This document shows, piece by piece, positions 54,891 through 64,000 of a DNA stretch of 64,000 nucleotides. The notes below the pieces were generated by a model. It was not told the DNA's origin and searched no databases. It saw nothing but the letters and a program-made list of their open reading frames with translations. Each line of letters opens with the position of its first letter. Positions within the stretch are counted from its first letter, which is position 1. The stretch is from Thysanoteuthis rhombus (taxonomy: Eukaryota; Mollusca; Cephalopoda; Oegopsida; Thysanoteuthidae): positions 39,793,194 through 39,857,193 of the forward strand of contig OY735220.1 of the NCBI GenBank assembly GCA_963457665.1, read 5' to 3'. Position numbers and translations under genes: made by a program.

Positions 54891-55965
54891 CTTAACACAA
54901 ACATACATCCAGACATATACAAACATACACGCTCATGTACACTTATTTCGTTCAACTGCAAAAAAAGAAGATAATTTAAAACTTTTTTCCAATTATTAGA
55001 TGAAGTATAGCAACCAAAAAAATTTTTGTATCAATTTTGACTCCGGTTTACCGTCATCAAACTACGATAAAACTAGGTATTCATGATTAATGAAAAAAGA
55101 GAGACTTTTGAATATGTTATTTCTCTCAATTTTTTGCTCGATATTCACTTGAAAGATGGCTTTTTCGAAAAAAAAACATCTATTTCTAAGAACATCGAAA
55201 ATTTAAAATGAATTTCTTGATAGAAAATAACAAGCCTATTTATGGGTTGGGAAATATCGCTTATTAGCTGTTTTTTTCCTCCATTTCTTCTTGAAGCATC
55301 GGGAAGGCAACATGCTGGTTTTAATTTTCGATTTGCGAAATAAAATGGTCTGAAAAAAAACCGAAACAAGCTCGCTCAAGTTTTTTCCCCCAAAACGACA
55401 ACGAATAGGAATGGTAGCTGCTAATAATATGTGTCATGCACTTCGGGTTTCTTAGATGCCAAAAAAAAAAGGGAGGATAAGCTATTCTGAAATCAATTGA
55501 AATCGAGGACATTCAAAAATATTACAAGATTCAAGATATAAATCTTTATTACGAACGAGAACATAAAAATAATCTTCTAGCATCGTGCTGATACCAGCTA
55601 TTTTGGTATACTTTTAGTAGCTGGCTATTTCTAACAAAAGCTTCTCAGATAACTGTAGAGATCTAAGCACCTTATTGCCTTAAGATTCTATTGTGTGAGT
55701 ATTGGGGCCTCCACGTTAACCCTAATCCGCTCATTGATCCATCTAACATTCAACAGTGGAAAACCCTATCCAAGTTTGTATCATGAGCAAAAATACAATT
55801 CACTTATTTTAAGTAGTTCTGAGAAGCAATCATATTAGTTTAAACAGTGTACACCAAAATCGGAGAAATTTTACGGTTAATGAAGGGCATTATATTTCAA
55901 TGGAAAAAAAGAAGACAAGCCTTCCTTTTTGATGGCATATGGTTACCCTAATCGTGATCGTCTAG
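54891..55965. other. AT-rich unique sequence
   Basis: No recognisable feature. Short frames only. Confidence 0.4.
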
Positions 55966-56400
55966 ACCAGGGGTCGGCATCAGGTAGGCCAAGGCCCACA
56001 AATTGGGCCACTGAGGCGTCGTCTGTGGACCTCAGATCTTTTCAATAATATTTTTGATTCTTTTGTATGTGTTAGCCTATGAGCAATTGACGACCTTTTT
56101 ATAGTCTTTTGTGTCATGATTTTGCTTATATAAATATTGCATTGTGTAATTTGTTTATTGTAGGCTTGTTCACGAACTTTTGACAAATCGCGATGTTTCC
56201 ATACACGCAAATTTGAAATTTCTACCAGAAAATAACCACTGATCAGAATTCGATAAAGTTTTTCTTTTTACTTGCAGTGTAAATATTTGCAATTTATTGG
56301 CGACATTTCGAGACATATTTCTATTTGTAAGATATAATATATGCATGCTGGCCAAGGGCAGAACTACAAAAAATTCAGAAGTAGGCCAGTACAATAAGAA
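55966..56400. mobile_element. Possible hAT-type element remnant
   Basis: The word ccaggggtcggcatcagg, followed by aggcccacaaattgggccac, matches the style of hAT termini (caggggtcggcaaac...gggccac). The other end could lie near ggccagtac at 56383-56391. Minus-strand frames (55980-56210, 56170-56394) are not clearly transposase. Tentative. Confidence 0.4.
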
Positions 56401-56539
56401 GTTCTAAACGTAAGCAAATTCGAGAAATGCCTGTATCAATGTGATATCATTGGCAGACATCAGGACATGCACTGGCTCTTCCTTTCAGATTCAATGTGGA
56501 GTAGTATTTATTTGCCGTCAGGTAATCGGGATCACAGCC

Positions 56540-56738
56540 GCAGGACATCACAGCTCATAACGTGGGTCCCCTAAGATAACATTCGAAAATGTGGCTGGCA
56601 AAAAATAAGATGCTGTGACGGTTAAGAAAGTATTGGTCCCGTGACACACATTATCGATAGATTTGACGAGTCGCTTGCAGGGGTGGTCTATACCCCACGA
56701 CGGACGCTGAAAGATCGATGATGATGATGAGGATGATC
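56540..56738 (+). pseudogene. RTE-clade retrotransposon, 3' terminal fragment with (GAT)n tail
   Basis: The last part of the RTE tail (tggcaaaaaataagatgctg is the RGRQ-N-x-RW equivalent, then cgacgggtcccgtgacac-like and a degraded W-x-x-L block), ending at cgacggacgctgaaagatc and (GAT)n at about 56717-56738. Confidence 0.65.
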
Positions 56739-57344
56739 CTACATGGGGAATATGAGACACAACTGTCGCTAATTTAATGTGGGGGAATCTGTATTCCCAT
56801 ATGAGACGGAATTGGAAACGAAGTATATTCCATAAACTTCGTTTTAAGCAACAGTGTACATAAAAGCAAGCACATAATAATAATGATCTGCAACACACGA
56901 GGGAACAGAAAAAAATCACGGATGCAAAGTTATGTTCGTCTTTGATGGAGCACTTTGAACGGTCTCAAAGAGGCTTAGAAAAGAAGGTTGGAAAAACTCG
57001 GGATCCGAAGAAAAATTGAACTTATCCAGACAACGGCACAACTAAAAGAGATGATAATTGTTGTCACTCCAGTCGAGTAATCTTTTCAAGTGTGTAATAG
57101 GCATCTAGGTACAATTACAGGCTCGAATACTAATAGTGTTCATAAAGGGCCAACATTCATTTACACAATGGAGACTGCGTGACAGCAAGTCTCATCAAGC
57201 CTCCAGCACTTCTCTTTACGTCCTTCACAATGTTTACATCTCTCTCTCTCTCTCTATCGTGCAAAGATACCATAATGGAGCATATATTGAGATTATGATT
57301 TACCATACTAAAATGGCGTGCGAAATTAACGTCGTCGCTTGGAG

Positions 57345-57633
<289 letters not shown>

Positions 57634-58022
57634 CACCGGTAATGCAAGGGTCCAAATGACTGCGTCCACTCAAAATTCTCATTTCAAATAAAACTTCCCG
57701 TGAAATACAACAATTTATAATCGGATCATATGTGTACCCAATTCTTAATACATACATATATACATCCCAAAATAAATTCATATGCGAATATATATTCTGA
57801 TATAAACGCAAACATACATTATTTTATTAATGATTTGCATATACATGCGTGTGCACATAAACATGCATATATATTTATATAGATATATCTATAGTAACAG
57901 TTCCAAATGCTCACATGGCGATACTACACTCTGATCCTAGGCAGAGATGCTGATCAATGCCTAAATAATCATGTTATTTATCAGGCACTATACTAGTACT
58001 CAAATAATCTTTTTTATCCGAC

Positions 58023-58025
<3 letters not shown>

Positions 58026-58077
<52 letters not shown>

Positions 58078-58112
58078 CATATATATATGTATATATATAT
58101 ATATATATACGG
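58026..58112. repeat. (TA)n array
   Basis: TA array with TATACA/TATG interruptions at 58070-58092. Confidence 0.95.
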
Positions 58113-58504
58113 ACATTGTCATATATCTTTTGAGCAATTGATAATTTTTTTCATATTAACCAGCACAATTTTTTTCAGCAGTTTCTGAGAATATACGAAG
58201 AAAGCCTTCGGCCATCGATAAAATATTGAAATTATCTACAATTGTGACGTGAGTTGGGTTATTTCATTTTCTCTTCCGAGTACGTCTTTGACAGCCACAA
58301 GGCTTGATAAATCTCTTCTTCGTTTTTCTTGTCGTTGCTATTGGCTTGATATCGGAGATTTCTTTTGTTCAATTGGTAACCTCTGATTGAAGTGGATTAT
58401 TCTTCACTTCAGTAATATCTAGTGGAGATTTGTATTCCTTCCGATCACTTTGCTTGAATCTTCGGGGATTTCTCGAAAAGTTCATATAATCAATCCTAAT
58501 AAGA

Positions 58505-58550
58505 AACAGGGTGATTTTCCCGGATCGATGTCCGAAACGCAGGACTATTC
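58505..58550 (+). other. Hammerhead-like motif
   Basis: cggatcgatgtccgaaacgc has a perfect CGGA/TCCG stem followed directly by AAAC (sharing the G of GAAAC). About 6 bases before the stem is ggtgatttt, a degraded CTGATGA. It resembles the pieces at 17975-18022 and 42560-42685. Probably a decayed Penelope-type terminus; weak. Confidence 0.3.
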
Positions 58551-61180
58551 CACTGGGGGATAGAAATTTTGCTAATGAATATATATCTTACCAACCATTT
58601 TGAACTATGCACTAAGTAATCGAATTCAGTTTTCTCTTTGAAGACGGAAGCATGAAGATCCAATTATGTATGTGATTTTCCTTTCCTTGGGATCAACAAA
58701 AGGATCACATAAAGAGAAATTGAGCAGGACGTGATTTATATAGAAAAGATCAGCAGGCTAAACTTGCAGGCCGTTGTTAGTCTGTTCGATCCTCGTTGGA
58801 TCTAGCACTTTTGATGCTCTCATTAGTTAATATACTTGTATAATGAACCGTGAGTCATTTTTGCATTTTTTATCCGTAACACCGGACTCTTACATTCAGG
58901 GGTAAAGAATTTGTAGACAAAGCCCTCTGATCCACCATTTGAAACTATGGACTCTTCATCTGGAACAAATTCACGATTTTTTTTCCCTTGAAAAATCGTT
59001 TCGTAAAAAATTCAAACATATCCGTATTTGTTAATTCGCGCACGGGAATTAACTAGTCTATAAATTTACGTTGGAAGAGTGTTGTTAGGGGAAAGATTCT
59101 GAGAGTGAAATCACAATTCAAAGACCACAAAAAGGGTGTTAAGAGGATTATAGAAGTAGGGTGAGATTTCACAAAAGGGTCTGGAATGAAACATAGAATT
59201 ATCAGCTAAAGTTGGTCACCGAAAAAAAAAAAAAAAAAGAAAATCCATAAAAGTAGAATGAGGTGGAATTGAACTCACTTTCGCTGGACGATTTTGTTGA
59301 GTGCCTGGGATGGTTTTTCAACTCCCATGACAACTCCCATGATATTTCTTGACAGTGTCTTAGATTTCCACCCATAGGCAGTTTTTAGCGCTTTTCTGCT
59401 AGATTCAGCGCGTTTCCACATATAGCGCTATTTTTAGCCTATTGTTTATCTTCACCCTGGAACAATTGAAAATTTGTTTTGCAATTACTTAATCTGACTT
59501 TATTTTGACGAGGTCATATTATGAGACATAGAAAGATCGTGTCGTACTAATTTTCTAAATGAAGTGAGCTTACTTCCCTGGGAAACAATATCCCTGGCAT
59601 TTACCAGGGCTAAAACTTCGAACACTGGCACCAGTGGAAACATTCACATCTACCTCATCCATGAAGCAGTCTTACCGATGTTGCAATATTTACAATGGCT
59701 TGGCAGACTTTTCTAACGAAATCTTGGAACGGAAAGATTTGATTGGCCCTCTCAAATGTTCAAGTCAGTTCTCATCCAATCAGAAAGAATTATCTGATAA
59801 TTCAACTGCAAGGAAAGTCGAGATGTCATCTGCATAGACGGTGTTCTATTGTAACGTTTTCTATTCAAACCCGTTCTGTACAGTTATTGAGACACACGGT
59901 AGTCGTTATGGAAGCCTCTACACTGCAGACATCTATTTGAACACCTTGAATTTCATTTTATTCTAAAAGTGGTCGGTCCGCCCACGTTTGGAATGTGCTC
60001 GAACCATATGGCCTCCCTTATATATTTAGCGTAAATGCAATAGAACATGCATAAAGCAAAGAAATAAAATTAATCTCCCTAATCCGTTATTTAAGTTGTA
60101 CAGACCTACTCCAGAAGTCGAACCTGGAAACTCCCAAGTACAGACGAACCCATCCTCATCTCCCCAAGACATTCTGCATCATTTCAGGACAATACCTCGT
60201 AGACAAATCCACACCTTCACACACTGGACATTATTCAAAAACAAGTTTATGCTCTAACCATCTCTTAGCAATCGTACGCAGTCACATAGATGCAAACATC
60301 AGGTACAGGGAGCAGAAAGGCTGGTGGATACTATATCGATGTTAGAGTGATCATCCTGGGTAGAATTTGAGTCCTTAGAAAAGTAACCCCACAAAAAATA
60401 TTGGCCATGAGAAATTTAATTACCCGATCTCGTACTAAAAAATAATTCGTGCACACAAATGAGTTTTAAAAAGATTTGCGAAAAAATTCCCAGAAAGGGA
60501 AAACAATCCTCAGACAGTCACAAATACCTCTTTTTATGGGAGTACCTACTTGGCAATTGATTGTGGTACTTATGGTAATACGTTCGTAAATTTGGCTAAT
60601 ACGTATCTGGGTGAGGAATCATCATGGCGCCAATAGGTTCCGACACATCCTCACAAACTGGACGCGGCTGGATTCGTCCAGTGACCAAGTCAAACTCGCT
60701 CTTGTGGCCTCGCTACACTAGTTGCTCAGACAAGAGCGACTGTCGGAACTGCCTGTACTTACTAGTACACGACACCACACTAAACTCGACCGTGTGTCAA
60801 ATTTACCGTCGCAGGTAGGCAGAGAAATAACAATACTTATCTGGCTCAAAATTCGTCCCGAATTCTGGGGATGGGGTCAGTTTCCCCTGGGTAACACTTC
60901 CCCATCGAACTAAAAGAGAAGTGTTGTGAGCTGCCCTGATGCTTTAGTGACACTGTCCACAGGGGTAGGGGGACTCTTTGTGCACTCCCACATTAAACTC
61001 AAGCTCATATTCCATTTCGTGCTCGCAGGCTGGCGATTGGATGTCTGTTTGGTTAATGTTATCATGTTGATTATTTTCAGTCTCTGATTAATGATTAGTT
61101 CAAATTGATTTTAGTTGCTTTTCGTCGCAACTACTCAAACCGATAAAAGTATCGTAAGTAGAATGCATGGATCAAAAACA
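58551..61180. other. Mostly unique AT-rich sequence
   Basis: 2.6 kb without a supported gene. A 64-codon plus frame at 60624-60818 lies in a locally GC-richer patch that also holds a 9-bp inverted repeat (cgctcttgt 60699, acaagagcg 60732), but no domain is seen. gaggtggaattgaactcac (59259-59277) is a lone B-box-like word on the minus strand. Confidence 0.4.
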
Positions 61181-61186
61181 AAGAGT

Positions 61187-61255
61187 TAACCCACGGTTAG
61201 ACACGAACCCACGTCCCTTCTAGTCTAACCATTAGGAAATCAACTGATAATGCAG
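61187..61255 (-). mobile_element. Degenerate tRNA-like SINE head
   Basis: On the minus strand, tttcctaatggttagac (A-box-like) and cgtgggttcgtgtct (B-box-like) are 20-25 bases apart, closer than in a normal tRNA. Confidence 0.4.
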
Positions 61256-62619
61256 CTGTCAGGGTTCAAAAAGAGCCTTTAAAAAGGGCACCGACATGTA
61301 CCAGTGGTAGAAAAAATTAAAACCGGTCTCAAATGAAAGGTATGTGTGTTTATTAAAGGAGTATTAGGTCTGCAATTATGTAAAAGTGGTACAAACAAGC
61401 GTTTTAACGCCTTTTCGGCCGATTCGTCATGAATTTCTTCAAAATCGTTTATTGACATGGCCTGTTCTATCCGACAATGATGCTCGTTTTTCACTGTTTT
61501 GCTTGAATTTCTATTATAGGACAATACATAAAAGACATTATGGGGGCTAAATCAACACATTGATGCTTTTTAGACAACATTTTAGCCCTTTATTGGACAC
61601 TTTTTAAGGATCTTTTTGTCATTTTATCACAGAGATTCTCAATCTTTCTCCGTGAAATGATTGCTACACTTAATCATGAACTGAAAGGCAGGATTGCCAA
61701 CCCTTCAAAGACTCTGAACATCTAGATGTGGCAGGCAGTGGCATAAAATTTTACTTCAAAACTAGATTGCAAACCATCGCTCTGTGGTACTCAATGGTAC
61801 CTGTGGGAGAGCCCAATGAGAATTGAAGTCATTATTAGCCAAAAAGAAGAGAATTCTGACGAAAGATTGTATTCCTGGAAATTCTTTTACATTTTTTTTG
61901 ATAAGAGATTTATTATCCATACAGTCTCGACGCGTGTAATATTGGTGAGAATTCGACATCATTGCCTTGTACACCATGCTCAACTAGTAATATTTAACAG
62001 AAAGTTTGCGTAATTAAAACAAGTAGAGTAACCTTTTGATTCAACAGACTCTGAGTTGTCTAAGGAAAGAGGTGTCCTTTAATGCCAAACGATCCTTGAG
62101 ATCCATTAAACTCGGGACTATTTTTTAAAACTGACTTCTGAAGTAATAAAAAAGCTTCAATAGATTACACATAGCTGACAATGAAAAATCATTAAATCCT
62201 GATATTTTGTGATATTTACTAAACACTTCAGATGTTCTTAACCCTTTTGTGGTGACCCAGAAAAAATGAAAAAGTAATTTACAATATTCTATTGGTGACT
62301 GATACACATGAATAAATAAGTATTTCATGAAAGGGTCCCTTAAATCAAGTATCCACTTTATCGTGGTCTGTTAAATAAAGAGTTTATTGTATATTAGAGC
62401 GGTGCACGACTCAAACAAGTATTTTTGGAATAGACTGGATTTTATGGCGTTTGGGGCAGGTTTTCTGATTAAATTGAATTTTTTATTAAAGACGTAAGTA
62501 GTAATTAATCCAGAACGAATAGTAAAGATCAAAAGTCAAGGGAGATGATTTGTTTGAAAACTAAAAAAAAAAATGTAATCTTTGATTTTGTATCAATTTT
62601 TATTTGATTTCTCGAGAAC
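61256..62619. other. Unique AT-rich sequence
   Basis: Several short frames on both strands (61279-61524, 61762-61983, 61816-62013, 62125-62328), with no recognisable domain or repeat partner. Confidence 0.4.
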
Positions 62620-62745
62620 TGCAGATCCAAACAGCTTCAACACTGCACTGTCTTATGTACCGACTAATATATTTTGCAGATATCATCTTCTTGCAATGGC
62701 CAGTTGTCGAGTAATCAGAGTGCTCGCACACATGCACACGGAGAT
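62620..62745. repeat. Dispersed repeat, copy 2 (partner at 13215-13340)
   Basis: Same block order and orientation as 13215-13340. The 87-codon frame over it (62582-62845) is not supported by the other copy. Confidence 0.55.
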
Positions 62746-63041
62746 TTCTTCAATTGCAGTGGGATGTAAAATGAAAAATCTACTTCACAGATACATCTTG
62801 GTCGTTCAACATGGCCGTAATGCAGGAGTCAATATGTTCACATAAAAGCCCAATTACTTCTTCGATAGACTTTACAGATATTCATCATGGTATAATCGAT
62901 TCAATATTGCAACTCAAATTGCTTCCGTTAAAAAGCAAATTTCCCAATCCGTTTTCTCATCCCGCTAAATAAAAAGGGATATGAAGCAATGACGCCCCAC
63001 AAAAAATACCGGAGAGCTCAACAACGCACAATATATATATG

Positions 63042-63078
<37 letters not shown>

Positions 63079-63468
63079 ATGCAATTCGCAGAATCTTTTT
63101 CTTATCGCTCAATGTCATATTTGTCAATGTTTCTCACACATTGGTATTACTTTTCCAATAGATGAAGTATCATCAACCGATATCAATTTCCGATCACTAT
63201 TTTTTACTTAATTTCATATGATTTTTGTTGCAACCGCTCTGCGGTATTCTGATTGAAAACAAGAAATTTATCTCAAATAGATTTCATTGGCAATTCTACA
63301 TCATGGTCTGCTCCGTGAGAGTTCACCACCAGAAACTACCAAATAGGATGTCTGCAAAATTAAAATGAGTGCGTAAAGAGTGGGCTGATTTTTAACTCCG
63401 CGGGAGCTTTTGATTAGAAGCATAAAGTAAGGATTGATAAATCCTTAACATAAGTACTTTCAGAATAA
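62746..63468. other. Unique AT-rich sequence with a (TA)n-(TG)n microsatellite
   Basis: The microsatellite is at 63031-63080. Nothing else is recognised. Confidence 0.45.
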
Positions 63469-63604
63469 TATGGCACCATTTTTTTCTATGGCCCGGTGTG
63501 TATAATATGTAGCGTGTATAAAGATGATACTGAGTTTGAAGATGGTTCCCAAGATGACAGCCAAATACTTATAAAACCCATTACTCGTTCATTATTCACA
63601 CTAG
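63469..63604 (+). other. Candidate coding exon (weak)
   Basis: An open phase reads SVYKDDTEFEDGSQDDSQIL, then IKPITRSLFTL, and ends exactly at CTAG|GTAAGT, a consensus splice donor. A pyrimidine run precedes a TAG at 63510-63512 that could be an acceptor. The acidic, non-repetitive composition is unlike the A/T-driven frames elsewhere. I do not recognise the protein, and no partner exon is visible within the window. Confidence 0.25.
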
Positions 63605-64000
63605 GTAAGTTTTTTTAACGTTCTTTTTGTTGTATCAAGTACACAACTTGATATGATAAATTAAACATGTACCATTGGAAAGGTTTTTTTTTCAAAAAAG
63701 CACACCAATTGACCAACAAATTGGTTGGTTCCATGGAAAATACCAACCAAAATAAATCAAAACAGTTGTGCTCAATGCTAAACTAAATACCTACCACATT
63801 TTGACCGCTGGAATAGCGTCATTTTCGATTTGGATGATTTGTTGAATTGGACGCTATCATAAAAATTACACCTTTCCAATAGACAAAATGCAGTAGAACT
63901 CTGATATGTTATCAAGCAAACTTTATTCTACAAAAACAGAGAAAAAATTATCAAGAGTGGATAATGAACGGGGAAACTGGCATTATAAGGCTTATAAGTA
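63605..64000. other. Unique AT-rich sequence
   Basis: If the preceding exon candidate is real, this would be the start of an intron. Nothing else is seen. Confidence 0.35.

Noticed and set aside
60590..60960. GC-richer segment with a 64-codon frame as a host exon
   Set aside because: No splice signals, domain or similarity could be seen; the short inverted repeat there is compatible with an unclassified element.

Overview
This is a repeat-saturated stretch of an animal nuclear genome. I find no host gene I can defend. The mixture of RTE-clade non-LTR elements, R4/Dong-type elements with a restriction-like endonuclease, a Penelope-like element with a GIY-YIG remnant, tRNA-derived SINEs, MITE-like pieces and very long (TA)n, (TAA)n and (ATC)n arrays fits an invertebrate, most likely a mollusc and perhaps a cephalopod. 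The taxon is an inference from repeat style only. No rRNA, functional tRNA, CRISPR, operon or prokaryotic feature was seen.

Layout. 0-13 kb: decayed RTE 3' pieces on both strands, two unclassified duplicated segments, a tRNA-derived SINE next to (TA)n, MITE-like pieces and a CTAT array with a higher-order unit. 13-20 kb: a fragment of another non-LTR reverse transcriptase, a decayed Penelope-like element, two more copies of the (TA)-flanked SINE, and a 0.7 kb almost pure homopurine tract. 20.98-26.59 kb: a head-to-tail chain of R4/Dong-type elements, each 5'-truncated and each separated from the next by a (TAA)n array. 26.6-30.4 kb: mostly unique AT-rich DNA, a diverged tandem repeat and a 0.5 kb (TA)/(CA) array. 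30.4-36.1 kb: the longest RTE copy, a duplicated 0.75 kb repeat and a fold-back RTE piece. 36.2-54.7 kb: many old R4 fragments of two lineages, a hammerhead-like inverted repeat, a twin-primed RTE insertion with target-site duplication, and a young R4 copy whose remaining ORF is fully open. 54.7-64 kb: mostly unique AT-rich DNA with a hAT-like piece, SINE tRNA heads, one very long (TA)n array and one weak exon candidate near the right end.

How the parts interact. The R4-type elements end in (TAA)n and also begin right after (TAA)n, so each insertion supplies a new target for the next. Their 3' UTR carries two tandem copies of a two-hairpin module (a long bulged stem, then a GCAA-tetraloop stem). 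Paired base changes between modules and copies support a conserved RNA structure, plausibly the signal the reverse transcriptase recognises. I regard this module and the chain built on it as the most interesting content of the window. Nearly all long reading frames inside (TA)n, (TAA)n and (CAT)n arrays are artefacts of repeats without stop codons.
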